This document shows positions 26,585 to 34,467 of a DNA stretch of 64,000 bases, piece after piece (the stretch's first letter is position 1; every line of letters begins with the position of its first letter). The notes under the pieces are model-generated. The model was given only the letters and a program-made list of their open reading frames with translations, ran no database searches and was not told the DNA's origin. The position numbers were made by a program, and so were the translations under genes. The DNA comes from Salibacter sp031581065 (GTDB taxonomy: Bacteria; Bacteroidota; Bacteroidia; Flavobacteriales_G; Salibacteraceae), in NCBI RefSeq assembly GCF_031581065.1, contig NZ_JAVLBN010000001.1, positions 62,001 through 126,000 on the forward strand, in the 5' to 3' direction.

Positions 26585-27598
26585 TTAAATACTGAGTTCT
26601 TCTTTTAAATTTGTGAGTTGATCGGGAGTTCCCAATACGAAAAGCTTACTGTGGGGGACTATTTTCATGTCATCTGACGGATTCACAACAAATTGCCCGT
26701 CAGATCCTTTATAGCCTATGATCAAACAATTTGAGGCGAAATGTTTTTTGAGCTGCTTGATGGAATTGTTATGATAATCGTCTGGAATATTTTTAAAATC
26801 GAGCTCTTCGAGATTAATATCATCCTGACCTGTCATTGAAATACGCTCTAGAAACTCATAGATATCAGGAGTTACAACCAGGCTGGCCATGTGTGCCCCA
26901 CCAACTTTATCTGGCATGATCACGTTATTTGCACCGGCTATTTTTAATTTTCTGTTTGAACTTGAAGCAGTAGCTCTGCTGATGATTCGCAAATCGTGAT
27001 TCAACTCCTTTGCTGTAAGAACCACAAATACGTTTTCACTATCTTTTGGTAGCGTTGTAACAAGAGCAGATGCTTTATCTAAACCAGCTTTGAGCAATAC
27101 ATCTTCATTTGTTGCGTCTCCTTCAATATAGAGTTTACCATTGTCCTGTAGAGCTTCCTTAGCTAACTCATCTCGTTCAATAATCACTACTTTCTTGCCA
27201 TATGCCTCAAGTGATTTTACAGCCTCTTGCCCGTTGCGGCCAAATCCGCAAACAATTACGTGGTTTTTTAACTTTTTTATTTCCTGATGCACTTTATAGT
27301 TTTTGTAGTAGTACTTTATTTCACCTGTGATTAGATATCGCGATAACGATGATACAGCATAGGCGAATGTACCAAAACTAATGATAATCAAAAAGGCTGT
27401 GAAAATTTTCCCTTCTTGGCTCAATGGGTGAACTTCTTTGAAGCCAACTGTTGAAACGGTAATCACCGTCATGTAAAATGAATCGAGAAGTGAATACGAT
27501 TCAACAACCATGTATCCAAATGTACCTGTAAGGACAATTGATACGATTAAGATTAATGCGTAGTAAAGATTCCTGAAATATTTAAAACTCTCAAACAC
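26585..27598 (-). CDS. Two-TM potassium channel with RCK (TrkA-N and TrkA-C) domains
   Basis: The 337-residue protein has TM1 (about 12-31), a pore helix and selectivity filter STVGFKE (about 49-55), TM2 (about 64-85), then a cytosolic RCK domain (VIVCGFGRNGQEAVKSL, IIERDELAKE, DATNEDVLLKAGLDKAS) and a TrkA-C domain at the end. It should form a tetrameric K+ channel gated by a ligand at the RCK ring. The filter reads TVGF and lacks the usual Gly after the aromatic (TVGYG), with Lys next, which could lower K+ selectivity. It is 3 bp downstream of the PspC gene. Confidence 0.88.
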   Translation of the reverse strand: MFESFKYFRNLYYALILIVSIVLTGTFGYMVVESYSLLDSFYMTVITVSTVGFKEVHPLSQEGKIFTAFLIIISFGTFAYAVSSLSRYLITGEIKYYYKNYKVHQEIKKLKNHVIVCGFGRNGQEAVKSLEAYGKKVVIIERDELAKEALQDNGKLYIEGDATNEDVLLKAGLDKASALVTTLPKDSENVFVVLTAKELNHDLRIISRATASSSNRKLKIAGANNVIMPDKVGGAHMASLVVTPDIYEFLERISMTGQDDINLEELDFKNIPDDYHNNSIKQLKKHFASNCLIIGYKGSDGQFVVNPSDDMKIVPHSKLFVLGTPDQLTNLKEELSI

Positions 27599-27601
27599 TT
27601 G

Positions 27602-27823
27602 CTACAGTTCCCAAATTGTGGGTTGACGTCTTTTAAACCAATATTTATGCTTGAGTATAAATGCCATTATTAAATAAATGACAATTGGAGAACCAAAAGT
27701 TAAAAAGGAAAGATAGATGAATGAGAGCCTTATTTGGCCTATTTCCATATTGAGCTTCTCACCCCACCATTCACAAACGCCAAATGCCTGCTTCTCAAAA
27801 AATCCCTGAATTTTATCAATCAT
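27602..27823 (-). CDS. PspC domain small membrane protein
   Basis: A 73-residue protein with one TM helix (FIYLSFLTFGSPIVIYLIMAF) after a short PspC-type N-terminus (FGVCEWWGEKLNMEIGQIR). PspC proteins are linked to envelope stress in proteobacteria; in Bacteroidota the role is not known. Gaps of 7 bp upstream and 3 bp downstream put it in the purM-to-RmlD run. Confidence 0.78.
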   Translation of the reverse strand: MIDKIQGFFEKQAFGVCEWWGEKLNMEIGQIRLSFIYLSFLTFGSPIVIYLIMAFILKHKYWFKRRQPTIWEL

Positions 27824-27830
27824 GACGCAT

Positions 27831-29093
27831 TCATTTTAAAATATTCTTTCCAATATCGCACTCTAAGCAACGCTTAAAAGTACAATAGTTCTTTGAAAGA
27901 TGCAACGCTCCCTGAGACTGTAGTCCGTTCTTAATTTTCAAAGATAATGATTTCCAGTTATTTATTACGCCATTTTTTTCTGCAGGTAATTGTTCAAGAA
28001 GATTAATCGCCTTTTCAACACTATCATGATTGGCCCATTTATTTCCAATAAAATAGAGAAAAGGCACTACAGAGTTTGTAATAATATTGCAAGCTCCGTT
28101 GTAACTCAATTGATAATGAACCTTTCCTTTTGTTTTGCGACTCAAACGGTAATGCTCCTCCCAGTAATCTGATGGTTTTGTACGCAATAGCTCAATCAAT
28201 TCTTTTGCTTTTCCTTTATTAAAAAGCTGATTGAATACATTCCATTTGGTCAGAACCGAACTGAGCTGCGCCAATCGTAAATGAGGTGAGTTTGCAGGCC
28301 TTACTCCACCTGTTTTCCATGCCCCGAGTTTCATTTCAGTCAACCCAAACTTATTCATTAAAAAACTGTATTCCTTCTTTAGTTCATCTCGATAAGGTGA
28401 TGCTTCACTTGCTTCTAAAAAACCAGCCTGACCCAGTAATAAAGCCTCAAGTTGTTGTTGAGACAAATTGTTTTTGTCAATCTCTTTTATCGGAATTCGG
28501 TTGGCGAGTTCCTCCATAGGATCAGCATTCCACTTAAATCCAAAGGCTCTGAACAACAGAACGAGCAACAATCTTTTTTGATCGCCATTAAACTTGTTGT
28601 CCAGTTGTTGAATAAATTCACTTTTGGTCTCAAGCCGTTTCAATGCACACCGCTCAATCCAGTTTTGCCAAATAAATTCATCAACATTACTGATCATTGA
28701 GGAGCAGGGTATTTTTTGGTCAGATCCTGAAAGCGTTTCGTATTTACTGAGTTGTTGCCTTGAAATTCTGCCTTTTAATTCTAGCAGTGGTATTTGTTTA
28801 AAACCATCAGCAACAATGTCGTGTTCGAAAACAACATGGAGTATCACATTGTGGTAAGCTGAGTCGTCTTCGTGATTGTGGTGGTACCAATCTGAGCTGG
28901 AAAGATGAATTTCAACGCTTCCGGCCCATTTTGTATCGCCAATTTGGATGAGTGCTTCGTGGAAATCTGGGCCACTTAAATGATTGTGAATGCCCGGCTT
29001 TAATATTATCACTTCCTCACCTGCTGTTGTTGTGAGGTTTTTGTGATTAAAGACCTGGTTTTGCCATATATGATGAAGAAAATCCTCAGTCAT
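27831..29093 (-). CDS. DUF2851 family protein
   Basis: The 420-residue soluble protein matches the Bacteroidota-typical DUF2851 family: MTEDFLHHIWQNQVF, PGIHNHLSGPDFHEALIQI, WAGSVEIHLSSSDWYHH and C-terminal cysteines in NYCTFKRCLECDIGKNIL. Function is unknown; the conserved His/Asp/Glu residues (GPDF, SVEIH) suggest a nuclease-like metal site, which is inference. Two GGTCAGANCC motifs lie in it (28248, 28718). Confidence 0.85.
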   Translation of the reverse strand: MTEDFLHHIWQNQVFNHKNLTTTAGEEVIILKPGIHNHLSGPDFHEALIQIGDTKWAGSVEIHLSSSDWYHHNHEDDSAYHNVILHVVFEHDIVADGFKQIPLLELKGRISRQQLSKYETLSGSDQKIPCSSMISNVDEFIWQNWIERCALKRLETKSEFIQQLDNKFNGDQKRLLLVLLFRAFGFKWNADPMEELANRIPIKEIDKNNLSQQQLEALLLGQAGFLEASEASPYRDELKKEYSFLMNKFGLTEMKLGAWKTGGVRPANSPHLRLAQLSSVLTKWNVFNQLFNKGKAKELIELLRTKPSDYWEEHYRLSRKTKGKVHYQLSYNGACNIITNSVVPFLYFIGNKWANHDSVEKAINLLEQLPAEKNGVINNWKSLSLKIKNGLQSQGALHLSKNYCTFKRCLECDIGKNILK

Positions 29094-29121
29094 TTGACTA
29101 AGGTAAAAAATCTAAACGAAT

Positions 29122-29940
29122 TTAGCACACATTGAAGCGTTCAAGAAGAATTGACATTTCACTCTGAATAGCAGATGCTTTTTCTGCGGCTTTATCAGCA
29201 AAGTTTCTTCCATTTGAAGCGTAGATGATTCCTCTTGATGAATTCACTAATAATCCGCAATCGTCAATCATCCCGAATTTAGCTACATTTTCAAGGCTGC
29301 CACCCTGCTTGCCTACACCTGGAACAAGAAAGAAGTTATCAGGAGCTGCTTTTCGTACTTCTCCGATCAATTCTCCGCGAGTAGCACCTACAACGAACAT
29401 GAGCTGATCGGGATCTGACCATTGACGGTTTTTTTCGATTACTTCTTCAAAAACCCTTTTACCGCTTTCAGTTTTCAATAGCTGAAAATCATTTGCTCCC
29501 GGATTACTGGTAAGTGCCAACACTATAGTCCACTTTCCATCTTTCTTAAACGGCTCCACCGAGTCGTGCCCCATATATGGCGCAATTGTGATTGAATCGA
29601 AGTTATAGTGATCAAAAAAAGTTTTGGCGTACATGGCCGAGGTATTCCCAATGTCACCTCTCTTAGCATCTGCTATTGTGAAAATATTTCCCGGAATGTG
29701 ATCAAGTGTTTTCCTAAGGGATTCCCAGCCCCTTGAACCGAGAGATTCATAAAATGCAATGTTTGGTTTATAGGCTACTGCATAATTCTTTGTGGCATCT
29801 ATGACTCTTTTATTGAATTCAAAGATTGGATCATCAAACTCGAGAAGATGTTTGGGTATTTTCTCTAAATCAGTATCCAGCCCCACACAGAGGAATGATC
29901 TTTTGGATTTGATTTGATCAACGAGTTCTGACCGGTTCAC
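29122..29940 (-). CDS. pyrF: Orotidine-5'-phosphate decarboxylase (class 2)
   Basis: The 272-residue enzyme makes UMP from OMP, the last step of pyrimidine synthesis. The catalytic motif DAKRGDIGNT is intact, as are FLCVGLDTDLEKIP, the substrate loop APYMGHDSV and the phosphate-binding LVPGVGKQGGS and SSRGIIYAS. Its length is that of the larger class seen in Bacteroidota and mycobacteria. The start is GTG at 29940, 11 bp after prfA. A full motif copy is at 29411 and a partial one (GGTCAGAAC) overlaps codons 3-5. Confidence 0.95.
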   Translation of the reverse strand: MNRSELVDQIKSKRSFLCVGLDTDLEKIPKHLLEFDDPIFEFNKRVIDATKNYAVAYKPNIAFYESLGSRGWESLRKTLDHIPGNIFTIADAKRGDIGNTSAMYAKTFFDHYNFDSITIAPYMGHDSVEPFKKDGKWTIVLALTSNPGANDFQLLKTESGKRVFEEVIEKNRQWSDPDQLMFVVGATRGELIGEVRKAAPDNFFLVPGVGKQGGSLENVAKFGMIDDCGLLVNSSRGIIYASNGRNFADKAAEKASAIQSEMSILLERFNVC

Positions 29941-29951
29941 AATTTTATCGA

Positions 29952-31031
29952 TTAAGCGGTTTCACCTTCTTTGAGTTTCTCGGCATTCTCTGCCATTTTC
30001 AATGCTTCAAGCATTTCTGTAATGTCTCCGTTCATGAATGAACTGAGGTTGTAGATGGTTTTATTGATTCTGTGGTCTGTAATTCTACCTTGTGGGTAAT
30101 TGTAAGTTCTCACTTTCGCTGATCGGTCACCTGTTGACACGAGTGATTTACGGTGAGCTGCACGTTCTTCCTGCTTTTTTTCAAGCTCATCCTGATAAAG
30201 TCTTGAACGCATCACCTGAACCGCTTTTTCGTAGTTCTTGTGTTGTGAACGACCATCCTGGCATTCAACAACCATTCCTGTGGGAATGTGAGTAAGTCGA
30301 ACGGCTGATTCAGTCTTATTCACGTGCTGTCCTCCAGCCCCGGAAGAGCGGTAAGTATCTTTTTTGACATCAGACATATTCAGTTCAACATCTACTTCTT
30401 CAGCTTCTGGTAAAACAGCAATTGTAATAGCTGAAGTGTGTACCCTTCCCTGTGATTCAGTATCTGGTACCCGCTGAACACGGTGCACACCTGACTCGAA
30501 TTTGAGTGTTCCATAAGCTCCTTCACCTGAAACGTTCAGTGAGATTTCTTTGAGTCCGGCAACTGTTCCTTCAGTGGAGTTGATAACTTCAAAAGACCAG
30601 CCTTTTTCTTTGAAAAACATCGTGTAAAGGCGAAACATATCCTGAACAAAAATACAGGCTTCGTCTCCACCTGTTCCTGCACGGAGCTCCATGATCGCAT
30701 TTTTATCGTCTTCAGGATCTTTAGGGATAAGCATATACTTGAGCTTATCTTCCATTTCTTCCTTTTGCTCTTCCATTCCGCTCAACTCTTCCTTTGCCAT
30801 TTCCTTGAGCTCAGGATCTTCGTCACTTTTAATAATCTCTTTATTTGTTTCAAGATTACCAATGAGTTCTTTATACTCATCGTATTCTTTGACAATTTCC
30901 TCGAGGTCTTTGTACTCTTTGTTGAGCCTTACGTAACGCTTCATATCAGCAATGATCTCGGGATCGGTAATCATTTTACCAACTTCAACAAAGCGCTCTT
31001 TTATTCCTTCTAGTTTATTTAATAAATCCAT
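29952..31031 (-). CDS. prfA: Peptide chain release factor 1
   Basis: The 359-residue class I release factor. The catalytic GGQ is in YRSSGAGGQHVNKTESAVRL, and the RF1-type end (STGDRSAKVRTYNYPQGRITDHR) is present. It reads UAA and UAG and triggers peptide release. It is 5 bp downstream of purM. Confidence 0.97.
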   Translation of the reverse strand: MDLLNKLEGIKERFVEVGKMITDPEIIADMKRYVRLNKEYKDLEEIVKEYDEYKELIGNLETNKEIIKSDEDPELKEMAKEELSGMEEQKEEMEDKLKYMLIPKDPEDDKNAIMELRAGTGGDEACIFVQDMFRLYTMFFKEKGWSFEVINSTEGTVAGLKEISLNVSGEGAYGTLKFESGVHRVQRVPDTESQGRVHTSAITIAVLPEAEEVDVELNMSDVKKDTYRSSGAGGQHVNKTESAVRLTHIPTGMVVECQDGRSQHKNYEKAVQVMRSRLYQDELEKKQEERAAHRKSLVSTGDRSAKVRTYNYPQGRITDHRINKTIYNLSSFMNGDITEMLEALKMAENAEKLKEGETA

Positions 31032-31036
31032 TAATC

Positions 31037-32197
31037 TTACTGGTAGTTAAATTCTCCGTGTTGAGAACGAATTGTCAATTGCTTTTCGCCTTCTTCTACT
31101 CTTCCTACAATTTTTGCATCAACATCGAACGCTTTTGAAATGGAAATAATATCAGCAGCAGTATCTTGATCGGTATATATTTCCATTCGATGCCCCATGT
31201 TGAAGACTTTGTACATCTCTTCCCATTCGGTTCCGGATTCTTTTTGAATCAGGTTAAAAAGTGGCGGAGTATCAAAAAGTGAGTCTTTAATCACGTGATG
31301 TTCATCGATGAAGTGAAGAATTTTAGTTTGAGCTCCTCCGCTGCAATGTACCATTCCGTCAATTTTATCGCGGTATTTTTCAAACACTTTTTTCATGATA
31401 GGCGCATAAGTACGGGTTGGTGATAAAACGAGTTTACCGGCATTTACATCACTTCCTTCAATGCTATCAGTTAGTTTTTTGGAACCTGAGTAAACAAAAT
31501 TTTCATCTATGCTCTTATCAAATGTTTCAGGATACTTTTCAGCTATCGATTTATTAAACACATCGTGACGGGCAGATGTTAATCCATTACTCCCCATTCC
31601 ACCGTTGTATTCATTTTCATAGCTCGCCTGTCCAAATGATGCCAGCCCAACAATTACGTTACCAGGTTTGATATTGGAGTTATCAATGATGTTATCTCGT
31701 TCAGAACGCGCTACAACGGTAGAATCTACGATTATGGTTTTGACCAAATCACCAACATCAGCTGTTTCACCACCTGTTGAGCGAATGTCAATTCCCCAGT
31801 TCCTCAAATCTTCGAGTAATTCCTCAGTTCCGTTTATCAAAGCAGAAATAACCTCTCCTGGAACAAGGGATTTGTTTCTACCAATAGTGCTTGATAGTAA
31901 GATATTATCTGTGATTCCAACACATAGCAAATCATCGAGATTCATGATTAACGCATCTTGCGCTATTCCTTTCCATACTGATAAATCACCTGTCTCTTTC
32001 CAATAAGCATATGCAAGTGAAGATTTCGTCCCAGCACCATCAGCGTGCATTACAATACAGTGCTGGTCAGATCCGGTAAGATAATCCGGCACAACTTTAC
32101 AAAATGCTTTTGGGAACAAGCCCTTATCAACATTTTTGATGGCGTTGTGCACATCTTCTTTATCAGCAGAAACACCTCTTGCTTTGTATCTTTCCAT
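31037..32197 (-). CDS. purM: Phosphoribosylformylglycinamidine cyclo-ligase (AIR synthase)
   Basis: The 386-residue ATP-dependent enzyme closes the imidazole ring in purine synthesis (FGAM to AIR). Family marks are MERYKARGVSADKEDVHNAI, ADGAGTKSSLAY, the DALIMNLDDLLCVG stretch, STGGETADVGDLVKT, LASFGQASYENEYNGGMGSNGLT and a C-terminal half with CSGGAQTKIL and FNMGHRMEIY. It is first in the run purM-prfA-pyrF-DUF2851-PspC-K+ channel-RmlD-like, with gaps of 0-28 bp. A GGTCAGATCC motif at 32065 encodes TGSDQ. Confidence 0.93.
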   Translation of the reverse strand: MERYKARGVSADKEDVHNAIKNVDKGLFPKAFCKVVPDYLTGSDQHCIVMHADGAGTKSSLAYAYWKETGDLSVWKGIAQDALIMNLDDLLCVGITDNILLSSTIGRNKSLVPGEVISALINGTEELLEDLRNWGIDIRSTGGETADVGDLVKTIIVDSTVVARSERDNIIDNSNIKPGNVIVGLASFGQASYENEYNGGMGSNGLTSARHDVFNKSIAEKYPETFDKSIDENFVYSGSKKLTDSIEGSDVNAGKLVLSPTRTYAPIMKKVFEKYRDKIDGMVHCSGGAQTKILHFIDEHHVIKDSLFDTPPLFNLIQKESGTEWEEMYKVFNMGHRMEIYTDQDTAADIISISKAFDVDAKIVGRVEEGEKQLTIRSQHGEFNYQ

Positions 32198-32211
32198 CTT
32201 ACTATTAATAC

Positions 32212-32245
32212 AAAAGCATCCTGCCGGGTAGCCAACAGGATGCTT
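32212..32245 (-). terminator. Intrinsic terminator after the PorE-like gene
   Basis: A perfect 10-bp stem (AAGCATCCTG at 32214-32223 with 32236-32245) and a 12-nt loop are followed on the minus strand by TTTTG. It separates the PorE-like gene from purM. Confidence 0.82.
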
Positions 32246-32264
32246 AAAATTATGTGTTTATTTT

Positions 32265-34334
32265 CTATTCTGAATCTGTTTCAGAGCCTTCTCCTTCCAT
32301 GGGCTGTTCGCCCTCATTGTTCATTTGAGGCTCTTGATCTCCAGAGTCACCATTATCTTTAGGAACGTAATCATCCCGAATTACCCTAAATGTTGTACGT
32401 CTGTTTTTCTGGTGAGCGGCTTCTTTCTCTTCTTTAGTTGGAAGATCAGCAATCTCAGCATCAGATATTCTCGGTTCATTTTCACCGTACCCTCTTGCTT
32501 CCATTCTCTCTTCTTCAATTCCTTTCGAAATCAAGTAATCAACACAACTTTGAGCACGTTTTTGAGACAGAGTTTGGTTTGATGCTGAAGAACCACGCGT
32601 ATCAGTATGCGCCATCAACTCAACAACAATGTTTGGGTTATCAACGAGTACCTGATAAAGGTAATCGAGTGAATCTTTAGAGTTCACAGAGTCATTAACC
32701 TGAAGCTCCCATTCGCCAAGATCGTATCGAACCTCTGGAAATTCGATTTCGTCCTGTTGAATTGACTGAAGTTTGAAGTCGTGTTTGAATCGTGTTGATT
32801 GCTGAACACCTACAGTAGTCTCTTGTCCTTTACCATTTAGGTAACCATCAGCAGAAACAAGTAATGTATAAGAAGTATTAGCTTTAACGTAACGCTCATC
32901 AGATCCTTCTTTCTTATCGAATTGATAATACCCCAATTCATCAGTAGTAACCTGAACGGTACTTCCATCAGTTCCTTTCATTTCAATTGTGGCATTTGGA
33001 ATTGGTTCGCCAGTCTCAACATCGCTTACCATACCATCTATAACAAATTTGAGCGGTGGAATACGGAAGCTCCAAATATCATCACCTCCGCGACCACCTG
33101 AGCGATCTGAACTAAAAAATCCTTTTTCTTCACTTCCTTCAAAGATAATTCCAAAGTCATTTGAAGAAGAGTTCATCGGGTATTGCATGTTCTCAACTTC
33201 TCCCCATGAATCAGACTCACCCTGGCGAGTAGATTTAAAGAGATCCAGACCTCCCATTCCGGGGTGGCCATTAGAGGCAAAGTATAAATTTCCATCTTCT
33301 CTTATGAATGGATACATTTCATCACCATCAGTATTGACACCTTCAACATTCACAGGCTCACCCCATGTTCTTTTTCGGCTGTCATATTTCACAAACCAGA
33401 TATCTTTTCCGCCTTTCCCTCCGGGCATATCTGATGCAAAGAACATATACTCGTCATCAAGTCCCATTGATGGGTGACCAACAACATTTGAATCAGGCTT
33501 ATCAATTGGAACTATTTCGGGCTCAGCATAAGAACGGCCACGTTGCTTGGCTGTGTAAATATCACACCCCATTGCAGAGTTCTTTTTGTCGATACAACGA
33601 GTAAAGAAAAGTGTTCTGTAACGCTTGTCCATCGTAGCACCACCTTCATTTGATTCTTCCGTACTCAACCCTTCGAGAAGAGTAGGAACCATCCATTTTC
33701 CTTTTCTGTCCTGTTTACTGTAGAAAAGTGAAGAGTAATTTTGACCCGTATTTGGATCAATTGAGTTTCCAGTAGCACCTTCACGAGTTGAGGTGAAAAT
33801 TATCTCATCATTCTTTCGATCAGCAAAAGTTGGCGCAAAATCAGCTTGTTTAGAGTTGAGCAATTGCTCTGGTCTCACTTCGTAGCGGGTTGGATTATCT
33901 TTCCACTCCTGAGCGAGTTCACAGGATTTAATCCCTCTTTGCCCTCGTTTATCGTCAGGGGCTAACTCTTTAAAGTTTTTATACTCTACAAGAGCTTCTT
34001 CAAACTTCCCTTGCTTTCTTAATGATTCTGCTAAAAAATATTTCACATCAGGGTTTGAATAACCGGCTTTATCAGCTTTCGAGAGCCAGTTTTCTGCCAT
34101 TTCATTATCCTGAAGATAGAAGTAAGACTGACCAATCTTGAAAAGGATACGTTTTTTTTCAGCGAACTTCTTCTCTTTTGAGTAAGCCTTTTTGTACAAT
34201 TCAATAGCTTGATGAAACGAATAATTTTTAAACGCTGCGTCTGCCTCTCCGGTGTAATCCTTTTGTGCAAAAGAAGTTAACTGAACAAATAAGAATAATA
34301 ACACTAGACCTGAGGCTGATTTGATTCCACTCAT
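32265..34334 (-). CDS. PorE-like TPR / beta-propeller / CRD / OmpA protein (type IX secretion or envelope)
   Basis: The 689-residue exported protein has TPR helices at about 25-150, WD40-like PD40 strands forming a propeller at about 165-420 (FADRKNDEIIFTSTREGATG, YFASNGHPGMGGLDLFKS, EKGFFSSDRSGGRGGDDIW), a carboxypeptidase-regulatory-like domain at about 430-520 (VSDVETGEPIPNATIEM) and a C-terminal OmpA domain at about 545-660 (AHTDTRGSSASNQTLSQKRA). This is the domain order of PorE of Porphyromonas gingivalis, a T9SS part that ties the machine to peptidoglycan. PorE is a lipoprotein; here the signal peptide (LVLLFLFVQLTSFAQKDYTG) has no lipobox Cys. Other OmpA-TPR proteins of Bacteroidota share the layout, so the T9SS role is likely but not proven. 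Confidence 0.78.
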   Translation of the reverse strand: MSGIKSASGLVLLFLFVQLTSFAQKDYTGEADAAFKNYSFHQAIELYKKAYSKEKKFAEKKRILFKIGQSYFYLQDNEMAENWLSKADKAGYSNPDVKYFLAESLRKQGKFEEALVEYKNFKELAPDDKRGQRGIKSCELAQEWKDNPTRYEVRPEQLLNSKQADFAPTFADRKNDEIIFTSTREGATGNSIDPNTGQNYSSLFYSKQDRKGKWMVPTLLEGLSTEESNEGGATMDKRYRTLFFTRCIDKKNSAMGCDIYTAKQRGRSYAEPEIVPIDKPDSNVVGHPSMGLDDEYMFFASDMPGGKGGKDIWFVKYDSRKRTWGEPVNVEGVNTDGDEMYPFIREDGNLYFASNGHPGMGGLDLFKSTRQGESDSWGEVENMQYPMNSSSNDFGIIFEGSEEKGFFSSDRSGGRGGDDIWSFRIPPLKFVIDGMVSDVETGEPIPNATIEMKGTDGSTVQVTTDELGYYQFDKKEGSDERYVKANTSYTLLVSADGYLNGKGQETTVGVQQSTRFKHDFKLQSIQQDEIEFPEVRYDLGEWELQVNDSVNSKDSLDYLYQVLVDNPNIVVELMAHTDTRGSSASNQTLSQKRAQSCVDYLISKGIEEERMEARGYGENEPRISDAEIADLPTKEEKEAAHQKNRRTTFRVIRDDYVPKDNGDSGDQEPQMNNEGEQPMEGEGSETDSE

Positions 34335-34339
34335 ATAGG

Positions 34340-34371
34340 TTAATACTTTGTTAAACTATATTAATACTTTG
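34340..34371. repeat. 11-bp direct repeat upstream of the PorE-like gene
   Basis: TTAATACTTTG occurs at 34340-34350 and again at 34361-34371, a 21-bp period, or two helical turns. It lies 5-37 bp before the start codon and could be an operator or part of the leader. Confidence 0.7.
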
Positions 34372-34410
34372 TAAATTAAGGCACCAAAATAAGCAAAAAA
34401 AAGCTACTGC

Positions 34411-34444
34411 AAAAGAAAAGCCCCACAGTTTAGTGAGGCTTTTC
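34411..34444 (-). terminator. Intrinsic terminator after glutamine synthetase III
   Basis: Stem GAAAAGCC (34415-34422) with GGCTTTTC (34437-34444), plus an inner CAC/GTG, followed on the minus strand by TTTTC-rich sequence. It lies 24 bp after the gene's stop. Confidence 0.75.
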
Positions 34445-34467
34445 AATAAGTATATCAAAATCACTAT

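Noticed and set aside
34340..34371. Repeat before the PorE-like gene as the start of a CRISPR array
   Set aside because: Only two 11-bp units with a 10-bp gap; no spacers or cas genes.
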